From the NCBI GenBank assembly GCA_025464275.1, contig JAODGR010000043.1, positions 1-40,755 of the forward strand: a DNA stretch of 40,755 nucleotides, in the 5' to 3' direction. A program made the translations under genes and the position numbers. Shown one piece after another: positions 31,544-39,910 of the stretch. Numbering within the stretch: the stretch's first letter is position 1; each line of letters begins with the position of its first letter. This DNA comes from Methanosarcinales archaeon. Lineage in GTDB: Archaea; Halobacteriota; Syntropharchaeia; Alkanophagales; Methanospirareceae. The notes beneath the pieces are model-generated. The model worked only from the letters and a program-made list of their open reading frames with translations. It ran no database searches and was not told the origin of the DNA.

Positions 31544-32542
31544 TCATTCCAGCTCCACCCTTATCCCCATTATCTCCCTCTTACCACGGTACACATCCCT
31601 CGCTATCTCCGCGCATCCAATTGCTGCACTGTACCTCGTTAATGTCCGTATCTTCTTCTCGCCCAGTAGCTCTTCTATTCGTGCTCTCATCGCATCCTTC
31701 TCACCCTCTGACCCGGTTAAGAAGATTGCACAGCTTTCCGGCTCTGTGGGTGTGCGGGTTTTAGAGTGAGAGTGTGAGTGAGAGTCATTGAAGAAGACGC
31801 GCATCGCCGCGATCTCCATCGCCACAAAGAGTGCCAGTGTGGCTGTTACATCCAGGTGCACACCGGCTGTTAGCCGCTTACGTGCTACACCGGCGGTGGA
31901 GAATGCCTCATTTGCCCCCATCTTACCGCTGTCTATCTCCCTTATCAGCTGGAGGTCAATAGGACCCTGATATAGCCCTGGCGCACCCATGCATGCATCT
32001 ATCCCACCCTTTATCTCACCATTCACCACACACATCGTTACCGTGTTGGCACTGATATCAGAGAAGATGAAGTGCTTAAACCCCCTTTTGTAGATGTGAT
32101 ATGCAACACCCACCTTCTCAGGGCTTGCACAATGAGAGAAGAACCTCATCCTTGGGTCTATACACTCACTGCCTGCGTGTATCCCGGGTATCATTATAGT
32201 GGTGATACCGGAGTTCTTTATGGCGTCGAATACGTTTGTACCGCCACCGACTGCTATACCCGCTCCACCTTCGCTCCTCAATCCCCGGTCTGGTACCTCA
32301 CCAATCTCCTTTATCCTTGAGAAGCCATCACCCATCGAGTAGCTCAGAGCAATGAGCTCTATCTCCTCTGCTCTTGCTCTCAAACCCAGACCCAGCTCCA
32401 TCCACTCCAATATCGCTTCTCTATCCATCTTAGCCGCTTCTTCACGAGCTAACTCAGCGATTCGCGGCTTTGTATCACCATCCTCAGCCCCTATTCCGGC
32501 AAACCGTATTCCCGTGGTGCCGTGGTCTATACCTACGAACAT
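31544..32542 (-). CDS. Methanogenesis marker protein 12 (UPF0285, ASKHA-type ATPase fold)
   Basis: 332 residues. The start MFVGIDHGTTGIRFAGIG and the later GGGTNVFDAIK, DISANTVTMCVVNGEIKGG and TGSEGEKDA segments show a sugar kinase/Hsp70-type nucleotide-binding fold, and the overall sequence matches methanogenesis marker 12, a protein found in Mcr-bearing archaea whose function is not known. A Ser-His repeat (SHSHSHSK, near residue 255) is encoded by a GAGTGA-type repeat at about 31763-31786 and probably forms a surface loop. It is downstream of the UPF0179 gene by five bases. Confidence 0.83.
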   Translation of the reverse strand: MFVGIDHGTTGIRFAGIGAEDGDTKPRIAELAREEAAKMDREAILEWMELGLGLRARAEEIELIALSYSMGDGFSRIKEIGEVPDRGLRSEGGAGIAVGGGTNVFDAIKNSGITTIMIPGIHAGSECIDPRMRFFSHCASPEKVGVAYHIYKRGFKHFIFSDISANTVTMCVVNGEIKGGIDACMGAPGLYQGPIDLQLIREIDSGKMGANEAFSTAGVARKRLTAGVHLDVTATLALFVAMEIAAMRVFFNDSHSHSHSKTRTPTEPESCAIFLTGSEGEKDAMRARIEELLGEKKIRTLTRYSAAIGCAEIARDVYRGKREIMGIRVELE

Positions 32543-32547
32543 CCTCC

Positions 32548-32982
32548 CTACTGCCGTTTCACCTCTCTCTTCAGTTCCACCAGTTTCAGACCACCCGGGA
32601 TATCGGTTATCACATCAAGGACAGTGCACTTATCGCCGTTCATGAGACCGGGAGGGTGGCATAGATCAGAGAGTGAAGGCTCGCAATCCAGTGTTTTGAA
32701 TACGATTTTCGAACCTTTTACTGCCTGTTTTGCCTCTATTATCGCCTTTATCGGTGGCTCGGTCACCTCCACCACACACACTCCACCCTCGTGGATGGGG
32801 CATTCGTGCTTCATACCCTCTCTTATCCTCTCCACCCTGTATCTCCTCCCCACCTCGAGATTGGCGCACGCCTTCTTCAATCTGCACCCATCGCATCTCC
32901 TCGCCGGACCCATGAAGATGAACTCCTCCCCCTCCTTCGCCTGCTTCTCTCCTATCAGAGTTACTATCCTCCCCCCTTCCAT
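32548..32982 (-). CDS. UPF0179 family protein
   Basis: 144 residues. The cysteine cluster CDGCRLKKACANLEVGRRYRV (cited in part), then HECPIHEGGVCVVEV, matches UPF0179, an archaeal family of unknown function. Several of its cysteines could bind a metal or iron-sulphur cluster. The start follows AGATGGAAG; the gene is the first of a pair with marker 12. The 62-base gap to the G1P dehydrogenase gene has no clear promoter. Confidence 0.85.
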   Translation of the reverse strand: MEGGRIVTLIGEKQAKEGEEFIFMGPARRCDGCRLKKACANLEVGRRYRVERIREGMKHECPIHEGGVCVVEVTEPPIKAIIEAKQAVKGSKIVFKTLDCEPSLSDLCHPPGLMNGDKCTVLDVITDIPGGLKLVELKREVKRQ

Positions 32983-33044
32983 CTCCTCTCATTCCTGTGT
33001 ACCGTCTATCCACTCTTAATCTACTACCACTGACTATCACCCAT

Positions 33045-34118
33045 CTATCCAATCACACCGGTGGTGATAGCCAATCGTTCCGCTGCTTCCCTCGTAAGTC
33101 CCGATTCACCCAGGATGGTGAATCGTTCGGGATTGATCTTGTGTGCGGTAGTGAGTGCCTCAATGATGTGTTCATCCTTTATACCCAGCTCCTTCGCGGT
33201 CGTGGGAGCGCCAATCTCCCTGAGGGTGTCACGAATCCGCTGCCAGTTATCACCATACAGATATGACATCATTATGGTTCCGACACCACACTGCTCGCCA
33301 TGCAAAGCCGGTTTATCTGCTATCATATCGAGAGCATGGCTGAATTTGTGCTCTGAGCCGGACGCAGGTGCGGATGACCCGGCGATACTTATCGCGACAC
33401 CACTCGAGACCAGCGCCTTTACCACGGTCCATGCAGCCTTCTCATCCCTCTTCTTTATCTCCTTCGCCTTCTCCAATATCATGTTCGCGGTCATCTCTGA
33501 GAGGGCGGCGGCGTAACTGCTGAATTCCACACTCTGTAGCCGGTGAGCGAGTTGCCAGTCACGTACCGCGGTATAGTTCGCGATGATGTCACCACACCCG
33601 GCAGCGGTGAACCTGAAAGGTGCAGAGGATATTATCTGAGTATCTGCGATGACTGCGAGTGGTGCATGAGCCTGCCTGGATACGGGGCTGTGACCCTCCT
33701 CACCCTTTATAGAAGCCCTGGGCGAGGCGATACCATCATGTGATGCGATGGTCGGGATAGAGATAAAAGGAATACCAAGTTCGAATGATGCGACCTTGCC
33801 GGTATCAATGATTGTCCCACCGCCAACTGCGAGTATGAACCTCGCTCTGCACTCCCGAGCTATCTCCACGGTGCTCTCTATACTGCCACGATTTATAGCC
33901 TCTACCACAGCCATCTGCACCTCGTAACCCGAATCGGTCAGGAACTCCACCACCTTCTCACCCGCTATCGTCCTCGTGAAGCGTGCACCGGTGACCACGA
34001 GGGCGTTGCCCTGCAGCCCCAGGTGTTTACATACCCGACCCACCTCAGACAGTACACCATGACCGACCAGGAGTTCTCGTGGCAGTTGCATCCATTTCAT
34101 CTTATCAAATGGTTTCAT
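33045..34118 (-). CDS. egsA: sn-Glycerol-1-phosphate dehydrogenase
   Basis: 357 residues from the ATG at 34118. The enzyme reduces dihydroxyacetone phosphate to glycerol 1-phosphate, the archaeal lipid backbone. It has GGGTIIDTGK, IPTIASHDGIASPRAS and GSEHKFSHALD, the NAD(P)- and metal-binding regions of the iron-alcohol-dehydrogenase-like fold. An ATG at 34145 is also in frame, but AGGAG lies seven bases before 34118, and the TATA box (34158-34167) would start transcription near 34137, which favours the shorter form. No neighbour is directly in lipid synthesis. Confidence 0.93.
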   Translation of the reverse strand: MKPFDKMKWMQLPRELLVGHGVLSEVGRVCKHLGLQGNALVVTGARFTRTIAGEKVVEFLTDSGYEVQMAVVEAINRGSIESTVEIARECRARFILAVGGGTIIDTGKVASFELGIPFISIPTIASHDGIASPRASIKGEEGHSPVSRQAHAPLAVIADTQIISSAPFRFTAAGCGDIIANYTAVRDWQLAHRLQSVEFSSYAAALSEMTANMILEKAKEIKKRDEKAAWTVVKALVSSGVAISIAGSSAPASGSEHKFSHALDMIADKPALHGEQCGVGTIMMSYLYGDNWQRIRDTLREIGAPTTAKELGIKDEHIIEALTTAHKINPERFTILGESGLTREAAERLAITTGVIG

Positions 34119-34157
34119 CTCCTGGCTCCTTTGCCTCTCCTTCATCTCATCTATGGT

Positions 34158-34167
34158 TATATAAATT
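34158..34167 (-). promoter_or_regulatory. TATA box of the G1P dehydrogenase gene
   Basis: On the minus strand TTTATATAAC (34167-34158) is a clear archaeal TATA box, 25 bases from an expected start near 34137. This leaves a leader of about 19 bases before the ATG at 34118 and contains the AGGAG site. Confidence 0.45.
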
Positions 34168-34204
34168 TATTGTTTATTATATTTCCTCTCTCATCTCTCA
34201 TCGC

Positions 34205-34975
34205 TCACGTGCGAGATACGAGAGCCAGAAAGCCTGATTCGGGCTCATAGCATCTGCCATCCGCGATGAGTTCATCAATCACCTCCTCCATCCACCTCCC
34301 TCTCAGTCCCCGCTTACTCAGTTCCGCCATTAACACTTCACGACTGCTCTTATCCACGGTATTGAGGAAATCGAGAGCAATCTCCTTTGCAGTTTTGTTA
34401 TAATGGAGCCACAACTGCTGAACCGCCTCCAATGCGATACTCTCACATTCATCCAGTTTGTCGCCATCGCCGTAATGCCTCATCGCTCTGTCCATCCAGC
34501 TGGTGGTGATGGTGGGGAGGTGTGAGCGAAGCTGTTCTATTCTCTCCATTGTCCGTATAGCGGTACTCAGTATCCAGTTATCCCTCACACCCGCATCCAC
34601 CTCAGCCACACACGCAGAGGCGCACGCCTCTCCGTCAATGATCAGGAAACTCTTCTCAGGCGGGTGTACCCGCACACGGGGTTTACCCATGAATGCCAGC
34701 AGATACTCAGGTTCAACTGTGCTAAGCCTGAGCCTGAGCCCCATTCTGGCTGCTATATCTGTATACATGTACAGATTGATGAGAGCGGTGGAATCACTTA
34801 TCTTCAGCTTTGTTATCCTGCCACGGCTCTCCACTTCTTTCACCTCCCCCACAGCAAATAGGGTTGAGCACCTTGCACAGGTGGGTGTAATGACAGAATC
34901 ATCAATCACGAGGTCGCTGAGCATCAATTCCTTGAAGAAAACCCGACAGGCTCCTCTCTCACTTCGCGTTGACAT
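34205..34975 (-). CDS. RPA-associated OB-fold protein (COG3390 type)
   Basis: 256 residues. The N-terminal part has ACRVFFKELMLSDLVIDDSVITPTCARC (cited in part), then KLKISDSTALINLYMYTDI and LAFMGKPRVRV, an OB-fold arrangement found in the archaeal RPA-associated family. DNWILSTAIRTMERIEQLRSHL is the family's linker. The C-terminal ~70 residues (NTVDKSSREVLMAELSKRGLRGRWMEEVIDELIADGRCYEP, in part) form a winged helix. These proteins partner replication protein A at single-stranded DNA. An RPA gene is not adjacent, although it usually is. The gene is 19 bases downstream of the MEMO gene stop. Confidence 0.78.
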   Translation of the reverse strand: MSTRSERGACRVFFKELMLSDLVIDDSVITPTCARCSTLFAVGEVKEVESRGRITKLKISDSTALINLYMYTDIAARMGLRLRLSTVEPEYLLAFMGKPRVRVHPPEKSFLIIDGEACASACVAEVDAGVRDNWILSTAIRTMERIEQLRSHLPTITTSWMDRAMRHYGDGDKLDECESIALEAVQQLWLHYNKTAKEIALDFLNTVDKSSREVLMAELSKRGLRGRWMEEVIDELIADGRCYEPESGFLALVSRT

Positions 34976-34994
34976 CGCACACGAATAAATAGAA

Positions 34995-35810
34995 TCAGAA
35001 GATTATGATACCACCATATCCAACCACACTCGCGGTATCACCGGTGATATCCCCGCTGGTAGCGTATTTAACCAGTTTCCCCTGCTTTGCTCCGAGCCTC
35101 TTCGCAGCATACAGCACCGATGCTATCGGACCAACGCCACATGCGGATGAGCGGTGAGAGAATATACGGTTATAGAACTTACCGACGTCCAGCTCTGTTA
35201 TCGCTTCTATCACCGCTTCATCCTTGACACGAGCTACGTGGTCTGGTTCATAATGGGTGAAGTCGGAGGAGGCGATCATAATAACCCTCTTCTTATCCCT
35301 GAATCTGATAATCGTAGCTGCGAGGTCTTCTCCTATCTCACGTGCAGTCTCTTCGTCACTGAGTGCCACGCAGATGGGTACGAAGAGGAAGGTATCGAAC
35401 CGGTACTGTAAGAATGGTAGCTGAACTTCTATCGAATGCTCATACCTGTGCGCTGTCTCATCGATGTCAATGATCCGTCTGGGTAATGCATCTATGAACT
35501 CGATATCCACATCCACACTACCGAGAGGGGTCATCCACGTCTCCCGCGATGCGGCGACGAGTGAGCCCATGCCATGATGATTGGGACCGAGGATGACGAA
35601 GGTATCGGCATGTGGGAGTCTGGCATAGACATGAGCGGCAACGCCACCAGAATACACGTACCCGGCATGGGGGACGACCGCGCCGATGATGCCCTCTTCT
35701 GTCTCCGCGCCTGCACCTTCTGGCACCCCTGCGAAGCATCTCTCCAGCTCCTCTATCAGCTCACGCCGGGTTGCCGCGTAGAAACTACCTGCTACCGCTT
35801 CTCTTCTCAT
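34995..35810 (-). CDS. MEMO family protein (AmmeMemoRadiSam protein B)
   Basis: 271 residues. Related to nonheme iron dioxygenases. Histidine positions that would bind metal are H48 in VVPHAGYVYSGG and H78/H79 in ILGPNHHGMGSL, and a further SSDFTHYEPD region follows. MEMO proteins co-occur with the radical SAM enzyme at 27580 and with AMMECR1 proteins. The gene is 42 bases downstream of ribosomal S2, a common archaeal order (S2, MEMO, mevalonate kinase), but mevalonate kinase is missing here and an RPA-associated gene follows. Confidence 0.92.
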   Translation of the reverse strand: MRREAVAGSFYAATRRELIEELERCFAGVPEGAGAETEEGIIGAVVPHAGYVYSGGVAAHVYARLPHADTFVILGPNHHGMGSLVAASRETWMTPLGSVDVDIEFIDALPRRIIDIDETAHRYEHSIEVQLPFLQYRFDTFLFVPICVALSDEETAREIGEDLAATIIRFRDKKRVIMIASSDFTHYEPDHVARVKDEAVIEAITELDVGKFYNRIFSHRSSACGVGPIASVLYAAKRLGAKQGKLVKYATSGDITGDTASVVGYGGIIIF

Positions 35811-35852
35811 CGTATCATCATCTCATCTCACGGTTAGTAGTGTCAAATAGTA

Positions 35853-36509
35853 TCAGATCACCGCCTCGAAGTCCTCCAGTGAGTACTCGAATTTGAAATC
35901 TTCCGTATCACCCTTCTCGCGGCGATGGAGTTCACGCAGCAGTTCACGTGCAAGTAGCCAGTAGACGGTAGCGAGTGCTTTCCTGCCATGGTTGTTCGTT
36001 GGAATGACGAAATCCACATTGGATGTGGAGTTGTTCGTATCACAGAGTGCAATAATGGGTAGACCTGTTTTTACACCCTCTTTCAGTGCCTGTGCATCGG
36101 TCATCGGGTCGGTCAATATGAGGATCGAGGGTTCGATGAAATATTCACTCCTGGGATTGGTGAGTGTACCGGGGATAAACCGTCCCACTATCGCCTTCGC
36201 TCCTGTCACTCTGGCGAACATGCTCGCAGGTCGATGCGCGTACTCCCTTGCAGCCACGACGAGTATGGAAGAGGGTTCGTAATTAGCCAGGAAACGGGCT
36301 GCTATACGTAATCGCCTGTCCATAATCTCTATATCAAGGAGATATAACCCATCTGGTCTTGCCTGATAGATGAACCTTCGCATATCGCCGGTCTTCTGCT
36401 GTGTACCTATATGAACGCCACTCGCAAGATAATCAGGACCCGGTATCAGGGTTTCCATCTTCTCCCCTCCCCCTGCTCCTGCTTCATCTCTATCCGCTTC
36501 GTTCATCAT
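35853..36509 (-). CDS. rps2: Ribosomal protein S2
   Basis: 218 residues. Small-subunit protein. SGVHIGTQQKTGDMRRFIYQ (cited in part), DRRLRIAARFLANY, VGRFIPGTLTNP and LCDTNNSTSNVDFVIPTNNHGRKA are all family motifs. The N-terminus has a Glu/Gly-rich extension (NEADRDEAGAGGGEK). Two ATG codons occur at the start; 36509 and 36506 are equally good. Unlike the common archaeal order, no enolase gene precedes it. It diverges from ligA with a 103-base gap that is AT-rich (TTAAATCTTAAATC, about 36569-36582). Confidence 0.95.
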   Translation of the reverse strand: MMNEADRDEAGAGGGEKMETLIPGPDYLASGVHIGTQQKTGDMRRFIYQARPDGLYLLDIEIMDRRLRIAARFLANYEPSSILVVAAREYAHRPASMFARVTGAKAIVGRFIPGTLTNPRSEYFIEPSILILTDPMTDAQALKEGVKTGLPIIALCDTNNSTSNVDFVIPTNNHGRKALATVYWLLARELLRELHRREKGDTEDFKFEYSLEDFEAVI

Positions 36510-36612
36510 TTGTGTAGTTGAGGTATTGTTATTCTTATTCTTCTTTTCTTTCTATCATTCTATTTCTATTAAATCTTAAATCTTTCTCTTTCTCCATAGT
36601 GAGAGAGCAGAA

Positions 36613-38643
36613 ATGGGTGGGGATAAGGATAAGGAGGAGATAAGGAAGCAGATAGAGGAGCTGCGGGAGAAGATAAGGTATCACAATTACCGGTATTATG
36701 TGCTGAACGAGCCTGAGATCTCGGATGCGGAGTATGACCGTCTATTTAAGGAGTTAGAGGAGCTGGAAGCGGAGTATCCTGAGTTTATAACCCCAGATTC
36801 GCCCACTCAGCGAGTGGGAGCGAAGCCGCTGGAGGAATTCAGGACTTACAGGCACAGCATCCCGATGCTGAGCCTGAAGAGCGTGACGGACGCGGGGGAG
36901 GTGACCGAGTTTGACGAGCGAGTGAAGCGTATGCTGGGGGTGGATACGATAGAATATGTGGTGGAGCCGAAGATAGACGGGCTGGCTATGGAGCTGGTGT
37001 ATAAAGACGGTGTCCTCGTTGCCGGGAGTACGAGGGGTGATGGCTGGACCGGAGAGGATGTGACACAGAATCTGAGGACGATAAAGACGATACCACTGCG
37101 CACCCTCTCGGAGGCATTACCGTTGCTCGAGGTGAGAGGCGAGGTTTATATGCCGGTGAGTGGGTTCAGAGAGCTGAATGAAGAGCTGGGCAGGCGAGGA
37201 GAGCGTATGTTTGCGAACCCGCGTAATGCCGCCGCGGGCTCTGTGAGACAGCTTGACCCGCGAGTCACGGCATCGAGACCCCTTGACTTCTTTGCTTATG
37301 GCATCGGGCGGGTAGAAGGTAGGGAATTCAGCACCCAGTGGGAGATACTGAATTATCTGAGGAGCATAGGCTTTCGTGTGAGCGAGCTGGTAAGGCTGTT
37401 CGATAAGATAGAGGACGTTATAAGATACCATCGAGAAGTGGAGGAGAGGAGAGACGAGCTGGATTATGAGATCGACGGAATAGTGGTGAAGGTGAACAGG
37501 GTGGAGTACCAGAATCGACTGGGAACAATCTCAAGGAGTCCGAGATGGGCGATAGCATACAAGTTCCAGCCGAGGGAGGAGTTCACGAAGGTGAAGGATA
37601 TAGTGGTGCAGGTGGGGCGTACAGGTGCACTGACACCCGTTGCGATCCTCGAACCCGTGCAGATAGGTGGTGTAACGGTCAGCCGGGCGACATTGCATAA
37701 CGAGGAGGAATTGAAGCGGAAAGACGTCAGGATAGGGGATACAGTGGTGGTGGAGAGGGCGGGTGATGTGATACCAGAAGTGGTGAGTGTGGTAAAATCG
37801 AGGCGAACAGGTGCGGAGAAGGAGTTCAGGATGCCCGATAGATGCCCGGTCTGTGGTGCGGAGGTATTGAAGGAGGGACCAATAAGACGCTGTGTCGGTG
37901 TATCATGCAAAGCCCAGCTGAAGGAGAGGCTGAAGCACTTCGCTTCTACCCGTGCAATGGACATCGAAGGTCTCGGTGAGAAGTTGATTGAGCAGCTGGT
38001 GGACCGGGGTATGGTCACAGATGTGGCGGATCTGTACCTTCTGAGCAGGATGAAGGGCGAGCTGATGAAACTGGAGCACATGGGCGAGAGATCGACGGAG
38101 AAGCTACTGGATGCGATAGAGAGGAGCAAGCAGACCACCTTCGCACGGCTGATCTATGCACTCGGGATAAGGCATGTGGGTGAGCATACGGCATTACTGC
38201 TGGCAGCCAATTTCAGGGATATGGATGACCTGCGGAATGCCACCTATGAGAGGCTGGTGAGCATCCCGGAGATAGGACCGGAGGTGGCGAGGAGTATCAT
38301 CCTCTTCTTCGAGCAGGGGAGTACGAAGGAGCTATTGCGTAAGCTTGAGGAGGTGGGAGTGAGGTATGAGAATCCAGAGGCGGCGGAGGCAGGAGCAGAG
38401 GCGGAGAAGGAGAAGCCACTGGCTGGTAAGATATTTGTATTCACCGGGCGAATCTCCATCCCGAGGGATGAAGCGAAGAGGAAGGTCGAGCAGCTCGGCG
38501 GGCGTGTCACATCGAGCGTCACGAAGAAGACGGACTATGTGGTGGCAGGTGAGGAGGCGGGTTCTAAGCTGAGGAGAGCGCAGCAACTCGGCGTGAAGAT
38601 AATAGGCGAGGAGGAATTTATGGCGATGGTGAAGGAGGGGTGA
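36613..38643 (+). CDS. ligA: NAD-dependent DNA ligase LigA (bacterial type)
   Basis: 676 residues. Seals nicks using NAD+. Domain Ia (1-70, with YHNYRYYVLNEPEISDAEYD in part) precedes the nucleotidyltransferase domain with the catalytic lysine K120 in EPKIDGLAM, then an OB-fold, a zinc finger (CPVCG...CVGVSCKAQ, CX2CX12CX4C), helix-hairpin-helix repeats and a C-terminal BRCT domain (about 600-676). All parts are intact. Archaea normally use ATP-dependent ligases, so this gene was most likely gained from bacteria; its codon use (AGG/AGA, ATA) looks like its neighbours. A Glu/Ala-rich linker (EAAEAGAEAEKEK) leads to the BRCT domain. Confidence 0.96.
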   Translation: MGGDKDKEEIRKQIEELREKIRYHNYRYYVLNEPEISDAEYDRLFKELEELEAEYPEFITPDSPTQRVGAKPLEEFRTYRHSIPMLSLKSVTDAGEVTEFDERVKRMLGVDTIEYVVEPKIDGLAMELVYKDGVLVAGSTRGDGWTGEDVTQNLRTIKTIPLRTLSEALPLLEVRGEVYMPVSGFRELNEELGRRGERMFANPRNAAAGSVRQLDPRVTASRPLDFFAYGIGRVEGREFSTQWEILNYLRSIGFRVSELVRLFDKIEDVIRYHREVEERRDELDYEIDGIVVKVNRVEYQNRLGTISRSPRWAIAYKFQPREEFTKVKDIVVQVGRTGALTPVAILEPVQIGGVTVSRATLHNEEELKRKDVRIGDTVVVERAGDVIPEVVSVVKSRRTGAEKEFRMPDRCPVCGAEVLKEGPIRRCVGVSCKAQLKERLKHFASTRAMDIEGLGEKLIEQLVDRGMVTDVADLYLLSRMKGELMKLEHMGERSTEKLLDAIERSKQTTFARLIYALGIRHVGEHTALLLAANFRDMDDLRNATYERLVSIPEIGPEVARSIILFFEQGSTKELLRKLEEVGVRYENPEAAEAGAEAEKEKPLAGKIFVFTGRISIPRDEAKRKVEQLGGRVTSSVTKKTDYVVAGEEAGSKLRRAQQLGVKIIGEEEFMAMVKEG

Positions 38644-38645
38644 GG

Positions 38646-39887
38646 ATGGAACCGGATAACACCATATACATAATAGATGTTACGAACAGGGATGGAGTGC
38701 AGACCTCGAGATTGGGGCTGGCGAAGCTGGAGAAGACATTACTGAACTTCTATTTAGACGAGATGGGCATTTTCCAGAGTGAGTTCGGGTTTCCGGTCAC
38801 GAGGCATGAGACCAACTATCTGAATGCCAATCTCGAACTGGTGGAGCTGGGTGCGCTGAAGCGTATTCGACTGGGAGGATGGATGAGAGCGATAAAGGAG
38901 GATGTGGAGCTGGGCTTCAAGCTGGTGCCCAAGCTGAAGCATGTGAACCTGAGTATATCCACCTCTGACCAGATGCTGAAGGGCAAGTTCATGAATAGAT
39001 ACACATGGGACGACATACTGGAGATGACGTGCGAAGCGGTGGAGGCAGCGAAGAGGCATGGTGCCGAGACGATAGGTGTAAATGCTGAGGATTCATCGAG
39101 GACAGAGCTTGATAGACTGATAGAATTCGGTCTGGCAGCGAAGGAGCACGGCGCGGACCGTATAAGATACTGCGACACACTGGGCTATGACGACCCGTTC
39201 ACGATATACGAGCGTGTGAAGAAGTTAGCAGAGGCGACAGGAATACCTGTTGAGCTGCATTGCCATAACGACCTGGGAATGGCGGTTGCATGCTCGGTTA
39301 CGGGAGCGAAAGGTGCAATAGATGCGGGTGTTGATGCATATATCACCACAACGGTGAACGGAATGGGCGAGCGTGCGGGCAATGCCGACCTGGTCTCGAC
39401 CATCCTGGCGGTGAAGAAGTCGAGTGGATTTGCGAAGAGATACAAGCTGGATGAGCATATAGACCTGAGATACGCATGGAAGATATGCAAATACGCATCG
39501 CTATCGTTCAGAGTGCCGATACCGGTGAATCAGCCAGCGGTGGGTGAGAATGCCTTCGCACATGAATCCGGGATACATGCAGATGGGGCACTGAAGGACA
39601 GCAGGAATTATGAGCTGTATGATTACACGGAGGTGGGCAGGGGGCACATCGAGATGATAGAGACCGGGAGGCAGATAACCGCGGGAGAGTACTCCGGGAT
39701 AAAAGGCTTCAAGAACGTTGCAGGGAGGTATAAATTGAAGTTCAAGGATGAAGAGGAAGCGAGGAAGATACTGGAGCTCGTGCGCTATGCGAATGTGCAC
39801 ACGCAGAAGCCGGTGACGGAGGATGAGATGAAGTTCATAGCCAGGTATCCGGAGCAGGCGAGGAAGATTATGCGTGTGGAGCCATGA
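38646..39887 (+). CDS. Homocitrate/2-isopropylmalate/Re-citrate synthase family enzyme
   Basis: 413 residues from the ATG at 38646, which has AGGAGG seven bases upstream; a GTG at 38640 is possible. The DRE-TIM metallolyase motifs are DVTNRDGVQTSR (near the N-terminus), LHCHNDLGMA (metal His pair), GMGERAGNADL and AFAHESGIHADG. The C-terminal LeuA regulatory domain is absent. The opening IDVTNRDGVQTSRLGLAKLEKT (cited in part) and the general sequence resemble the bacterial (Re)-citrate synthase group more than LeuA or NifV, but this is from memory and a phylogeny is needed. The overlap with the ligA stop suggests an operon with ligA and the aminotransferase. Confidence 0.85.
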   Translation: MEPDNTIYIIDVTNRDGVQTSRLGLAKLEKTLLNFYLDEMGIFQSEFGFPVTRHETNYLNANLELVELGALKRIRLGGWMRAIKEDVELGFKLVPKLKHVNLSISTSDQMLKGKFMNRYTWDDILEMTCEAVEAAKRHGAETIGVNAEDSSRTELDRLIEFGLAAKEHGADRIRYCDTLGYDDPFTIYERVKKLAEATGIPVELHCHNDLGMAVACSVTGAKGAIDAGVDAYITTTVNGMGERAGNADLVSTILAVKKSSGFAKRYKLDEHIDLRYAWKICKYASLSFRVPIPVNQPAVGENAFAHESGIHADGALKDSRNYELYDYTEVGRGHIEMIETGRQITAGEYSGIKGFKNVAGRYKLKFKDEEEARKILELVRYANVHTQKPVTEDEMKFIARYPEQARKIMRVEP

Positions 39888-39910
39888 GAAGGGCATGAGA
39901 TGAGCAGAGT

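Noticed and set aside
36613..38643. LigA as a sign of bacterial contamination in the assembly
   Set aside because: It is flanked closely by archaeal genes on one side, and its codon style matches the rest of the window; transfer into the archaeon is more likely.
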